Origin: Paracoccaceae bacterium
GTDB taxonomy: Bacteria > Pseudomonadota > Alphaproteobacteria > Rhodobacterales > Rhodobacteraceae
DNA length: 15,299 nucleotides
NCBI GenBank assembly: GCA_007119835.1
Contig: SKOX01000180.1
Location: forward strand, 1 to 15,299
Direction: 5' to 3'
Under the pieces are notes generated by a model. It made no database searches and was not told where the DNA came from. It worked only from the letters and a program-made list of their open reading frames with translations. The position numbers and the translations under genes are program-made. Positions 1-7,653 of the stretch are shown here, in pieces; positions within the stretch are counted from its first letter, which is position 1, and each line of letters opens with the position of its first letter.

Positions 1-94
1 TCTTGCCCGGGCCGGTCGCGCGGAGCGGCGGACGTGCAGCTCGCCCGCCGGAAGCCAGCCTCTCAGCCTGCCTCCGCTTGCGGGGTCCGCTTCG

Positions 95-1462
95 TCAGGC
101 GTCTTCGCCCGCGGGAACCGGCGGGCGGGGCGGTCCGGCTCCCGGCCGGCCGCGCGTCCGTCTGCGCCGCCCGGCGCGAAGCGCGCGTTGCAGGTCGTGC
201 AGATACCGGTCGAAATCGACCTGCATCGTGTGGCGCGGCGAGCGCACGTAGCGCCGCGCGAGGGCCTGCCGCTCGCGCGCGAGCTGCGCCTCCATGACCT
301 CGGCGGGCGGAAGCACGCAGTCGCCCGCGAGGCAGGCCGCGACCAGCTTCGCCTGCGCTTCGGCGAGCGGCATCGTCGCGCCGAGCGGCTGGAGCAGGCC
401 GACGAAGAAGAGGTCGCGCTCGCCCGGACGCACCAGCCGCAGCCAGAGCGGCAGGTCGTTGTCCGGCGCCGACACGACGTCCGGCTCGAGGAAGGGGAAG
501 CTGACCCTGTAGCCCGTGCAGTAGACGATCACGTCGGCCTCGACGGCGCTGCCGTCGGCGAACCGCACGCGGCTGCCCTCGAGCGCGACGAGGCCGGGCT
601 TGCCCACGACCGCGCCGCGAGCGAGGAGGCCCGGCATGTCCTGGCTGATCGTCGGATGGGCGGCGAGCGGCGGATGGTCGGGCCGCGGCAACCCGTGGCG
701 CCACGCCGGCGGCGGCCCGAAGAGGCGCAGCATCAGGCGCGCCGCCAGGCTCTGCAGCTGCCACGGCACGAACCAGGGCGCGACGCGCAGCCGGTCGACC
801 GGCAGGCCGAACAGCGTCTTGGGGATGATCCAGGCCCCCCGCCGCGCCGAGAGGGTGACTTGCGCGGCCCGCCCTGGCCGCGAGAGCTCGGCCGCGATGT
901 CCATCGCGCTGTTGCCGGCGCCGACCACCACCACGCGCCTGCCCGTCATGTCCACCGGCTCGACCGGGTCGATGTAGTCGTGGGCGTGCAGCACCGCGCC
1001 GTCGAAGCGCCCGGGGATCGGCGGCTCCGGCCAGCGCGGCGCCCAGTGGTGGCCGCTGGCGACGACGAGCACCGCGTAGCGCCGGTGTTCCCCGTTCGAG
1101 ATCGTCACCACCCAGCCGTCCCCGTCGCGGCGCGCCTGCGTCACCGTCGTCCCGAAGGTGATCCGCTCCTCGAGCCCGAAATGCCGCGCGTAGCTCTCGA
1201 AGTAGCGCGCCATCTCGCTGTGGTGCGGGAAGTCGGGATAGTCCGCCGGCATCGGGTAGTCGGCGTATTGCGTCCGCGCCCGCGAGCTGTTGGTGCGGAG
1301 CGAGCGGTAGGCCGAAGACCAGCCGTTCGGGTTGCGGAAGGCCCAGTTGCCGCCGACCCGGTCGGACCGCTCGAAGCAGTCGAACGGGATGCCGCGCTCG
1401 GCCAGCGCCTTGACGACCGGCAGCCCGCTCGACCCCGCCCCGATGACGCACACCCGTTTCAT
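95..1462 (-). CDS. Flavin-containing monooxygenase (FMO-like), FAD and NADPH dependent
   Basis: A 455-residue class B flavoprotein monooxygenase that should use FAD, NADPH and O2 to oxygenate a nucleophilic N or S atom, or a related small substrate, in the cytoplasm. Visible motifs are the FAD-binding GAGSSG at residues 8-13, the second Rossmann motif GAGNSA at 181-186, the FMO fingerprint FxGxxxHxxxY at 153-163, and a C-terminal YCTGY at 314-318. The fingerprint ends in Tyr rather than the Trp of Baeyer-Villiger enzymes, which favours an FMO. The last ~28 residues are Arg/Pro/Gly-rich and look like an unstructured tail. The gene follows the beta-glucosidase by 54 nt in the same direction; its Shine-Dalgarno is weak, so translation may be low or coupled. 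The substrate cannot be read from the sequence; an aglycone released by the neighbouring glucosidase is only a hypothesis. Confidence 0.88.
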   Translation of the reverse strand: MKRVCVIGAGSSGLPVVKALAERGIPFDCFERSDRVGGNWAFRNPNGWSSAYRSLRTNSSRARTQYADYPMPADYPDFPHHSEMARYFESYARHFGLEERITFGTTVTQARRDGDGWVVTISNGEHRRYAVLVVASGHHWAPRWPEPPIPGRFDGAVLHAHDYIDPVEPVDMTGRRVVVVGAGNSAMDIAAELSRPGRAAQVTLSARRGAWIIPKTLFGLPVDRLRVAPWFVPWQLQSLAARLMLRLFGPPPAWRHGLPRPDHPPLAAHPTISQDMPGLLARGAVVGKPGLVALEGSRVRFADGSAVEADVIVYCTGYRVSFPFLEPDVVSAPDNDLPLWLRLVRPGERDLFFVGLLQPLGATMPLAEAQAKLVAACLAGDCVLPPAEVMEAQLARERQALARRYVRSPRHTMQVDFDRYLHDLQRALRAGRRRRTRGRPGAGPPRPPVPAGEDA

Positions 1463-1516
1463 GCCGGCGATCTAGGCGATGCGCCCGCCCGCCGCCAGCG
1501 AAAGCGCCGCCGTGCT

Positions 1517-2830
1517 TCAGGCGAGCGCGGCGCGTAGCGCGTGCCAGCTTGCCTTCGGCGTGCGGGCGAGGCTGTCGAAGTCGACGTGCACGAGGCCGAA
1601 GCGCTTTTCGTAGCCGAGCGCCCACTCGTAGTTGTCGAGGAGCGACCAGACGAAGTAGCCCCGGAGCGGCACGCCCTCGGCCATCGCCCGGCGCACGGCG
1701 GCGACATGGTCCTCGAGATAGGCGATCCGGGGCCCGTCGTCGGGCGAGACGTCCGTTGCCATGCCGTTCTCGGTCACGAAGAGCGGCAGGCCGGGTGCCG
1801 TGTCGGCGACGCGCCGGAGGAAGCCGTGGAGGCCGTCGGGATAGATCTCCCAGCCCATGTCGGTCTTCTCGAGCGGCCCGTCCACTTCCTCGAGCGCTGG
1901 CCAGGGCCCGGGCGCGGGGCCGATCAGCTTCCGAGTGTAGTAGTTGATGCCGAGCCAGTTCACCGGTGCGGTGATCGTCGCGAAGTCTTTTTCCCAGCCT
2001 GCCGGCAGGTGCGGCTCGAGCCCCGCGAGCGCCTCCGCCGGATAGGCGCCGCGGGTGACGGCCTCGACGAACCAGCGGTTGTAGATCGCGTCGTAGGTCC
2101 GGGCGCGGTCGGCGGCCTCGGCGCTCGCGTCCGCGGGCTCGGCATGCTCGAAGTTCATCACCGCGCCGAGGCCGGTGCAGCCGAGCGCGTGCATCGCCTG
2201 GGTCGCCCGGCCATGGGCGAGCAGGACGTGGTGCATCGCGCGCGCCGCCGCGCGGATGTCGCGCAGCCCCGGCGCGTGCTGGCCGAGGAAGTGCGACAGC
2301 CAGGCGACGCACCACGGCTCGTTGATCGGCGCGGTCGCGTAGATGCGGTCGCCGAGCGTCCGCATGACGACCTCGGCATAGTCGGCGAACCAGTAGGCGA
2401 TGTCGCGGTTGCGCCAGCCGCCGAGGTCGGCGAGCGGGCTCGGCAGCTCCCAGTGGTAGAGCGTGAGCCAGGGCTGCAGGCCGCGCGCGCACATCCCGTC
2501 CACCAGCCGGTCGTAGAAGGCGAGGCCGTCGGCGTTCGGCGCGCCGCGGCCCTCTGGGATCACCCGCGCCCAGCTCGTCGAGAAGCGGTAGGCGTCGAGG
2601 CCCGCGCCGCGCACGAAGTCGAGGTCCTCCTCCCAGCGGTGGAAATGATCGCAGGCGACCCGCCCGTCCTCACCGCGCACCACGTTGCCCGGCGTCGTCG
2701 CGAACGTGTCCCAGTGCGACGGGCCGGCGCCGCCGAAGGACGAGCCCTCGATCTGGTAGGCCGACGTCGCCGCGCCCCAGACGAAGCCGTCGGGGAAGTC
2801 GGCGCGCGTGAAGGTGAAGCGCTCAGGCAT
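1517..2830 (-). CDS. bglA: GH1 beta-glucosidase, cytoplasmic
   Basis: A 437-residue glycoside hydrolase family 1 enzyme that hydrolyses terminal beta-glucosides (or beta-galactosides/fucosides) with retention. The family opening GAATSAYQIEGS lies at 19-30. The acid/base Glu is E171 in INEPW, the nucleophile is E354 in VTENG, and the sugar-binding segment WSLLDNYEWALGYEKRFG lies at 395-412. Length is normal and no signal peptide is seen, so it acts on imported sugar. The residue two before the NEP motif is Pro (P168), where Thr is usual. I chose the ATG at 2830 because GGGAG sits 7 nt upstream and homology begins there; longer in-frame starts lie inside the repressor gene. The start overlaps the end of the repressor gene by 8 nt, indicating translational coupling. 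The natural substrate is unknown; cellobiose or plant glucosides are possible. Confidence 0.93.
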   Translation of the reverse strand: MPERFTFTRADFPDGFVWGAATSAYQIEGSSFGGAGPSHWDTFATTPGNVVRGEDGRVACDHFHRWEEDLDFVRGAGLDAYRFSTSWARVIPEGRGAPNADGLAFYDRLVDGMCARGLQPWLTLYHWELPSPLADLGGWRNRDIAYWFADYAEVVMRTLGDRIYATAPINEPWCVAWLSHFLGQHAPGLRDIRAAARAMHHVLLAHGRATQAMHALGCTGLGAVMNFEHAEPADASAEAADRARTYDAIYNRWFVEAVTRGAYPAEALAGLEPHLPAGWEKDFATITAPVNWLGINYYTRKLIGPAPGPWPALEEVDGPLEKTDMGWEIYPDGLHGFLRRVADTAPGLPLFVTENGMATDVSPDDGPRIAYLEDHVAAVRRAMAEGVPLRGYFVWSLLDNYEWALGYEKRFGLVHVDFDSLARTPKASWHALRAALA

Positions 2831-3860
2831 GCTGGTTCTCCCGCAGGGCCGGGCCGGTCGAGGGCCCGGGGATGAGCTCGGCCTGCCAGAGCTCCTGCAC
2901 CTGCGGCCCATGGGGCGCCGCGATCAGGTCGAGCAGGATCTCGGCGCACCGGCGCCCGGCCGCCCGGATCGAGGACCGCGTGGCGGTGAAGACCGGTGGC
3001 GCGCCGTCGAGGGAAAAGTGCGAGAGCACGTCGTCGTGGGTCGCGATCGACACGTCGCGCCCGGGCTCGAGGCCCGCCTCCCGCACCGCCCGCAGCACCC
3101 CGAAGGCGACAATGATCGAGGCGGTCAGGAAGGCCGTCGGCGGATCGGGCATGCGCAGCATCTCGGCGGCCGCGGCGTGGCCGTAGGGCTCGCGCATCTC
3201 GCGCGTGCGCATCAGCTGAGGGTCGGGCGCAAGCCCCGCCGCCCTCAGCGCCTCGAGGTAGCCGTGGCGGCGGCGATGGGCGAAGCTCATCGCCTCCAAG
3301 CCGTTGACAAGCGCGATGCGCCGGTGGCCGAGGCCGAGGAGGTGCTCGGTCGCGCGGCGGAAGGCGCGCCGGTTGTCGATGTCGAGGAAGGGATAGTCCG
3401 GCGCCTCGCGGCCGTCGCGGCCATGCATCACGAAGGGCAGGCCGAGGCGGCGCAGCATCTCGACCCGGACGTCATGCACCTTCGGCGCGTGCACGATCAC
3501 GCCGTCCACCTTGTTCTGCGCCGCCATCTGCGCGTAGGCCGACGGCTCTTCGGGCTCCGGCACCACCGAGAGCAGCATGTCGTATCCGGCCGCAGAATAC
3601 ACCTCGCCCGCGCCTGCGATGAAGTCGGCGAAGATCGGGTTGATCATCTGGTGCTCGGCGAGCGGGATGACGTGGCCGATCGCCAGAGCCCGGCCCGTGG
3701 CGAGACGCCGCGCCGTCACGTTCGGCTCGTAGCCGTGCCGCGCGGCCGCCTCGAGGACGCGCGCGCGCGTCTCCGCCCCGACCTCCGGATAGCCGTTCAG
3801 CGCGCGGCTGACGGTGGTGGCGGAGAGCCCCAGCAGGCGGGCGAGTTCCTTCAGGGTCAT
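2823..3860 (-). CDS. aglR: LacI-family transcriptional repressor, AglR-like
   Basis: A 345-residue LacI/GalR regulator that should bind palindromic operators as a dimer and respond to a sugar from the pathway. The N-terminal helix-turn-helix is at residues 2-21 (LKELARLLGLSATTVSRALN), followed by the hinge helix at about 47-56 with the minor-groove Leu (L53 in RRLATG). A periplasmic-binding-protein-like effector domain spans from about 60 to the end. It is divergent from the transporter operon and shares the 227-nt control region. A perfect palindrome ends 12 nt upstream of its ATG, overlapping its leader and only poor Shine-Dalgarno, so autoregulation is likely. Its last codons overlap the beta-glucosidase start. 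The name rests on genomic context and similarity to the Sinorhizobium agl arrangement; the inducer is not known. Confidence 0.92.
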   Translation of the reverse strand: MTLKELARLLGLSATTVSRALNGYPEVGAETRARVLEAAARHGYEPNVTARRLATGRALAIGHVIPLAEHQMINPIFADFIAGAGEVYSAAGYDMLLSVVPEPEEPSAYAQMAAQNKVDGVIVHAPKVHDVRVEMLRRLGLPFVMHGRDGREAPDYPFLDIDNRRAFRRATEHLLGLGHRRIALVNGLEAMSFAHRRRHGYLEALRAAGLAPDPQLMRTREMREPYGHAAAAEMLRMPDPPTAFLTASIIVAFGVLRAVREAGLEPGRDVSIATHDDVLSHFSLDGAPPVFTATRSSIRAAGRRCAEILLDLIAAPHGPQVQELWQAELIPGPSTGPALRENQHA

Positions 3861-3872
3861 CGGCGCGGCATC

Positions 3873-3886
3873 CCAAACCGGTTTGG
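3873..3886. promoter_or_regulatory. Operator O1, perfect 14-bp palindrome (LacI-type)
   Basis: CCAAACCGGTTTGG is identical to its reverse complement and has the central CG flanked by A/T arms (AAxCGxTT) typical of LacI/GalR operators. It lies 12 nt upstream of the repressor start codon, within its leader or promoter, so it probably serves autoregulation and possibly looping with O2. That the adjacent LacI protein is the binder is inferred. Confidence 0.8.
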
Positions 3887-3959
3887 ATTAAGGCAAAGAT
3901 ATCACCCTATGGCAATGCCGGCCGCAGGACCCCGACCTTGCGCAGGCTCGAAAGCGGCC

Positions 3960-3988
3960 TTGACATGAGCGGGACGCCTCCGCATCGT
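3960..3988 (+). promoter_or_regulatory. Candidate sigma-70 type promoter for the transporter operon
   Basis: TTGACA at 3960-3965 is a perfect -35 hexamer. With 17-nt spacing it is followed by CATCGT at 3983-3988, a weak -10 that keeps the A at position 2 and T at position 6. The predicted start would be near 3995, about 93 nt ahead of the binding-protein ATG. Operator O2 covers this start region, which fits repression. The weak -10 keeps confidence moderate. Confidence 0.5.
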
Positions 3989-3996
3989 TAACTCGT

Positions 3997-4010
3997 TCAA
4001 AGCGGTTTGG
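3997..4010. promoter_or_regulatory. Operator O2, near-copy of O1
   Basis: TCAAAGCGGTTTGG matches O1 at 12 of 14 positions; the right half-site is identical and the left carries two changes. Its centre is 124 bp from that of O1. It begins 8 nt after the candidate -10 element, so a bound repressor would block initiation or promoter escape for the transporter operon. Confidence 0.72.
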
Positions 4011-4087
4011 GGCCTGCGGTTGCGCAACGGCTCGAGGCAAAAACGGGGCCGCGGTCCACCACCGTCGAGCCCTCCGGGAGGTTACGG

Positions 4088-5443
4088 ATGATACGATTTC
4101 TTTTCGCCAGCACGGCCGGCGTGGCGCTCGGCATCGGCAGTGCCGTCGCGCAGCCCCTGCCGTTCGAGCCGGGTGAGGAAGATCGCTTCAACTGGCAGAG
4201 CCACGAGGAATTCGCGGAGCAGCACGACCTCACCGGCCAGACGCTGACGATCACCGGGCCGTGGACGGGCCTCGACGCCCAGAACGTGACGCAGGTTCTG
4301 GCGTATTTCGCGGAAGCCACCGGCGCCACGGTGAACTACTCGGGATCCGACAGCTTCGAGCAGGACATCGTCATCGCGGCCCAGGCGGGCTCGCCGCCAA
4401 ACCTCGCGGTCTTCCCGCAGCCGGGCCTCGCCCAGGACATGGCCGCCCGCGGCTTCCTCACGCCGCTCGACGCGGAGACCGCCGACTGGCTGCGCGAGAA
4501 CTACGCGGCCGGCGAGAGCTGGGTCGAGCTCGCGTCGTTCGAGGGGCCGGAAGGCGAGGAGGCGCTCTACGGCTTCTTCTACAAGGTCGACGTGAAGTCG
4601 CTCGTATGGTACTCGCCCGAGCAGTTCGAGGAGGCGGGCTACGACATTCCCGAGACGATGGAGGAGCTCAAGGAGCTCACCGAGATGATCGTCGAGGACG
4701 GCGGCACGCCCTGGTGCATCGGGCTCGGCTCGGGTGCCGCGACCGGCTGGCCAGCGACCGACTGGGTCGAGGACATGATGCTTCGGCTCCACGAGCCCGA
4801 GCTCTACGACCAGTGGGTGGAGAACGAACTGCCCTTCGACAGTCCCGAGGTCGTCGAGGCGATCGAGGCGTTCGGCTGGTTCGTGCGCAACGACGACTTC
4901 GTGCAAGGTGGCTCGGCGGCCGCCGCCACGACGGACTTCCGCGACGCTCCGTCCGGCCTCTTCACCTTCCCGCCGGCATGCTACATGCACAAGCAGGCGT
5001 CCTTCATCCCGACCTTCTTCCCTGAAGGCTCCGAATACGGCTTCGACTGGGACTTTTTCTACTTCCCGGCCTATGAGGAGAAGGACCTGGGCCAGCCGGT
5101 GCTCGGCGCAGGCACGCTCTTCTCGGTCACCGACGACAGCGAGGCGGCGCGGGTCTTCATCGACTGGCTGAAGACGCCGATCGCCCACGAGGTCTGGATG
5201 GCCCTGTCGGGCTTCCTCACGCCGCATCAGAACGTGAACCCCGAGGCTTTCGACGACGAGTCGCTGCGCGCGATGAACGATATCCTGCTCGATGCCACGA
5301 CCTTCCGCTTCGACGCCTCGGACCTGATGCCGGGCGAGATCGGCGCGGGCGCGTTCTGGACCGGCATGGTCGACTACGTGATCGGCGCCGATGCCGAGAC
5401 CGTCGCCTCGCAGATCCAGACGCGCTGGGACGCGATGCGCTAA
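4088..5443 (+). CDS. aglE: Alpha-glucoside-type ABC transporter substrate-binding protein
   Basis: A 451-residue periplasmic binding protein that captures the sugar and delivers it to the AglFG permeases. The signal peptide is residues 1-21 with a hydrophobic core and an AVA|Q cleavage site. The mature protein is rich in Asp and Glu and shows the sugar-binding-protein segment GSPPNLAVFPQPGL at 101-114. Length and sequence style fit AglE of the rhizobial alpha-glucoside system (sucrose, maltose, trehalose). The ATG at 4088 is preceded by GGGAGG at 4076-4081 and begins a proper signal sequence; a TTG 27 codons upstream would bury it. First gene of the rightward operon, behind the O2/promoter region, and followed by a strong stem-loop before aglF. 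The exact ligand is not determinable, and given the nearby GH1 enzyme a beta-glucoside is possible. Confidence 0.92.
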   Translation: MIRFLFASTAGVALGIGSAVAQPLPFEPGEEDRFNWQSHEEFAEQHDLTGQTLTITGPWTGLDAQNVTQVLAYFAEATGATVNYSGSDSFEQDIVIAAQAGSPPNLAVFPQPGLAQDMAARGFLTPLDAETADWLRENYAAGESWVELASFEGPEGEEALYGFFYKVDVKSLVWYSPEQFEEAGYDIPETMEELKELTEMIVEDGGTPWCIGLGSGAATGWPATDWVEDMMLRLHEPELYDQWVENELPFDSPEVVEAIEAFGWFVRNDDFVQGGSAAAATTDFRDAPSGLFTFPPACYMHKQASFIPTFFPEGSEYGFDWDFFYFPAYEEKDLGQPVLGAGTLFSVTDDSEAARVFIDWLKTPIAHEVWMALSGFLTPHQNVNPEAFDDESLRAMNDILLDATTFRFDASDLMPGEIGAGAFWTGMVDYVIGADAETVASQIQTRWDAMR

Positions 5444-5453
5444 ACAACCGAAA

Positions 5454-5481
5454 GCCCCCGCCGCTCCGGGCGGCGAGGGGC
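5454..5481 (+). other. Intergenic RNA stem-loop between aglE and aglF
   Basis: The arms GCCCCCGCCGC and GCGGCGAGGGGC fold into 11 base pairs with one bulged A and a 5-nt loop (TCCGG). No T-run follows, so it is not a typical intrinsic terminator. In binding-protein operons such hairpins commonly protect the upstream message from 3' decay, giving more binding protein than permease; that role is inferred here. Confidence 0.65.
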
Positions 5482-5503
5482 ACGCAGTCAGGGGGGAAGC
5501 GCG

Positions 5504-6484
5504 ATGAACCCGATGGTTCAGGGTCTCGTCACCATCATCGTCGGGGTCGGCGGCTGCGTCGGCTACTTCTACTTCGCCAACATGGTCCTCGACCGGGTGC
5601 TCTATCCGGCCTCCGGACCGAACGCCGGCGCCAACATCAACAAGGCGAACCGGATCCGGCCCTGGCTCTTCCTCCTGCCGGCGATCGTCGCGCTCGGCCT
5701 CTACCTCGTCTATCCGGTGATCGGCTCCTTCTACCGCTCGCTGTTCGACCGGAGCGGCTTCAACTTCATCGGGCTCGGCAACTACAGCTCCCTGATCGCC
5801 GACGGCGAGTTCAGGATGAGCCTGCGCAACAACCTGCTGTGGATCCTGGTCGTCCCGGCCGCCTCGACGTTCTTCGGCCTGCTCGCAGCACAGCTTACCG
5901 ACCGGCTCAGCTGGGGCAACATCGCCAAGTCGCTGATCTTCATGCCGATGGCGATCAGCTTCGTCGGCGCCTCGCTGATCTGGAAGTTCGTATACGCCAA
6001 CAACCCGGACATCGGGCTGATCAACGCGCTGCGCGCGCTGCTCGGCGCCGACCAGGCGGTCGACGTGCTCCAGATCCCGTTCTGGAACAACTTCTTCCTG
6101 ATGTTCATCCTGATCTGGATCCAGACCGGCTTCGCCATGGTGATCCTGTCGGCCGCGCTGCGCGGCATCCCCGAGGAGACCGTCGAGGCCGCCGTGCTCG
6201 ACGGCGCCAACCCGTTCCAGATCTTCTTCAAGATCAAGGTGCCGCAGATCATGGGCACGATCGTCGTGGTCTGGACGACGATCACCATCCTCGTGCTCAA
6301 GATCTTCGACATCGTCTACGCGACGACCGGCGGCAACTTCGGCACCCAGATCCTGCCGAGCTACATGATGGCCTACATGTTCCGCGACGACGGGCGCGCC
6401 ACGGCGGTGGCCTTCGTCATCATGATCATCGTGCTGCCGGTGATGATCTGGAACATCGTGCAGGCGCGCAAGGAAATGCGGTAG
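5504..6484 (+). CDS. aglF: Glucoside ABC transporter permease AglF (MalF-type)
   Basis: A 326-residue inner-membrane permease of the binding-protein-dependent transport family (MalF/UgpA type), pairing with AglG. Hydrophobic segments lie at about 6-27, 53-78, 110-130, 143-163, 195-217, 252-272 and 300-320. The cytoplasmic EAA loop, which docks with the ATPase, is E228-A-A-x3-G (EAAVLDG, G234). The first hydrophobic helix, ahead of the usual PWLFLLPA start of MalF-like permeases, is an added N-terminal segment and suits AglF. The ATG at 5504 has a G-rich Shine-Dalgarno (GGGGGGAAG) directly upstream. It is 60 nt from aglE, a space filled by the stem-loop, and 11 nt from aglG, so it is in the same operon. 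Confidence 0.93.
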   Translation: MNPMVQGLVTIIVGVGGCVGYFYFANMVLDRVLYPASGPNAGANINKANRIRPWLFLLPAIVALGLYLVYPVIGSFYRSLFDRSGFNFIGLGNYSSLIADGEFRMSLRNNLLWILVVPAASTFFGLLAAQLTDRLSWGNIAKSLIFMPMAISFVGASLIWKFVYANNPDIGLINALRALLGADQAVDVLQIPFWNNFFLMFILIWIQTGFAMVILSAALRGIPEETVEAAVLDGANPFQIFFKIKVPQIMGTIVVVWTTITILVLKIFDIVYATTGGNFGTQILPSYMMAYMFRDDGRATAVAFVIMIIVLPVMIWNIVQARKEMR

Positions 6485-6495
6485 GGGGAACGGGC

Positions 6496-7653
6496 ATGAG
6501 CGACAACATAGTCGGCGAGCGAGCAGGCCTGACGATTGCCGTCAACATCGCCGTGGTGGCCCTGGTCGTGCTCTGGCTGATCCCGACCGTCGGCCTCCTC
6601 GTCTCGTCCTTCCGCGACCGCGACCAGATCACCGCGACCGGCTGGTGGCAGTCGCCGCTCCCGGTCGAGCTTACCTTCCGGGCGCGCGCGCCCGCCGCCG
6701 ACCAGGTCGAGGAAAACGGCGTCTGGGTCGTCGAGGGCAACGTGTTCGAGGACCGCGAGCAGGCCCGCTGGTTCCCCGAGGCCACCGGCACCGTCACCGC
6801 CTTCGGGAGCCGCGGCGTCGCGCCGGCCGAATTCCCTCCGGGCGAGGTGGCCGAGCTGCGCGGCGGCGCCACGCTGGTCGTCAACACCGACGGCACCTTC
6901 CGCTACGAGAGCCCCGAGGAGATCGAGGGCGCTGGCCCGCGCCTCTACTTCGAGGCGCGCACGCCGCCGCAATTCACCACCGCGAACTACAACACGGTGC
7001 TCCTCGCCGACAACATGGACCGGGCGTTCATCAATACGCTGACGGTGACGATCCCGGCCACGGTCATCCCGATCCTGGTCGCGGCCTTCGCGGCCTACGC
7101 TCTCGCCTGGATGGACTTCCCCGGGCGCGGCCTGCTGATCGCCGGCGTGGTCGGCCTCCTCGTCGTGCCGCTGCAGCTCGCGCTCGTGCCGATGCTCAAT
7201 TTCCACAACATGATCGGCGTCGGGCAGAGCTTCCTCGGCATCTGGTTGGCGCATACCGCCTTCGGCCTGCCGCTCGCGATCTACCTCTTGCGCAACTACA
7301 TGGTCGGCCTGCCGCGCGACATCATCGAGAGCGCCAAGGTCGACGGCGCCACCGACTTCCAGATCTTCACCCGGATCATCCTGCCGCTGTCCTTCCCGGC
7401 GCTCGCGGCCTTCGCGATCTTCCAGTTCCTCTGGACCTGGAACGACCTGCTGGTGGCCAAGGTCTTCCTGCCCGCCACCGCCGAGAGCCAGGTGATGACC
7501 GTCAAGATCGCGGACGACCTGCTCGGCTCGCGCGGCGGCGACTGGGGCATCCTCGCAGCGGCGGCCTTCGTCTCGATCGCGGTGCCGCTCGTCGTGTTCT
7601 TCTCGATGCAGCGGTATCTCGTCCGCGGCCTGCTCGCCGGGTCCGTCAAGTGA
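6496..7653 (+). CDS. aglG: Glucoside ABC transporter permease AglG with large periplasmic insertion
   Basis: A 385-residue MalG-type permease, about 100 residues longer than an ordinary member. The first membrane helix is at 11-37. Membrane segments resume at about 178-205, 213-235, 244-266, 296-318 and 350-372. The EAA loop is at 278-284 (ESAKVDG). Between GWW (49-51) and TTANYNTVL (161-169), which normally follow each other closely, lies a hydrophilic region of about 105 residues that should face the periplasm and could contact the binding protein or substrate. This extra length is a known trait of AglG-type permeases. The ATG at 6496 follows AGGGGGAA with a short spacer; an upstream-extended frame through aglF was discarded because it is antiregister sequence. 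It precedes the ATPase gene by 34 nt, where aglA is found in Sinorhizobium. Confidence 0.92.
   Translation: MSDNIVGERAGLTIAVNIAVVALVVLWLIPTVGLLVSSFRDRDQITATGWWQSPLPVELTFRARAPAADQVEENGVWVVEGNVFEDREQARWFPEATGTVTAFGSRGVAPAEFPPGEVAELRGGATLVVNTDGTFRYESPEEIEGAGPRLYFEARTPPQFTTANYNTVLLADNMDRAFINTLTVTIPATVIPILVAAFAAYALAWMDFPGRGLLIAGVVGLLVVPLQLALVPMLNFHNMIGVGQSFLGIWLAHTAFGLPLAIYLLRNYMVGLPRDIIESAKVDGATDFQIFTRIILPLSFPALAAFAIFQFLWTWNDLLVAKVFLPATAESQVMTVKIADDLLGSRGGDWGILAAAAFVSIAVPLVVFFSMQRYLVRGLLAGSVK

Noticed and set aside
1..94. Gene or terminator at the left edge
   Set aside because: Only GC-rich sequence with very short inverted repeats (for example GCCCGGGC at 5-12); too short to support a call.
63..2492. 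809-codon open frame on the minus strand across the FMO and beta-glucosidase genes
   Set aside because: It is a shifted frame of two well-recognised genes; its product is Arg/Ala/Gly-rich low-complexity sequence typical of GC-rich shadow frames.
2831..2911. 27-residue N-terminal extension of the beta-glucosidase
   Set aside because: It lies wholly within the repressor gene and is unlike GH1 N-termini; the ATG at 2830 has GGGAG at correct spacing.
3949..3962. Third operator-like sequence CGAAAGCGGCCTTG overlapping the -35
   Set aside because: Only 9 of 14 positions match O1 and the right half-site is degraded; I could not separate it from chance.
4007..4087. TTG start extending the binding protein by 27 residues
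   Set aside because: The extension would place a polar stretch before the signal peptide and begins within operator O2; the ATG at 4088 has a good Shine-Dalgarno.
5454..5503. Intrinsic terminator after aglE
   Set aside because: There is a strong stem but no T-run, and the permease gene follows directly with its own Shine-Dalgarno.
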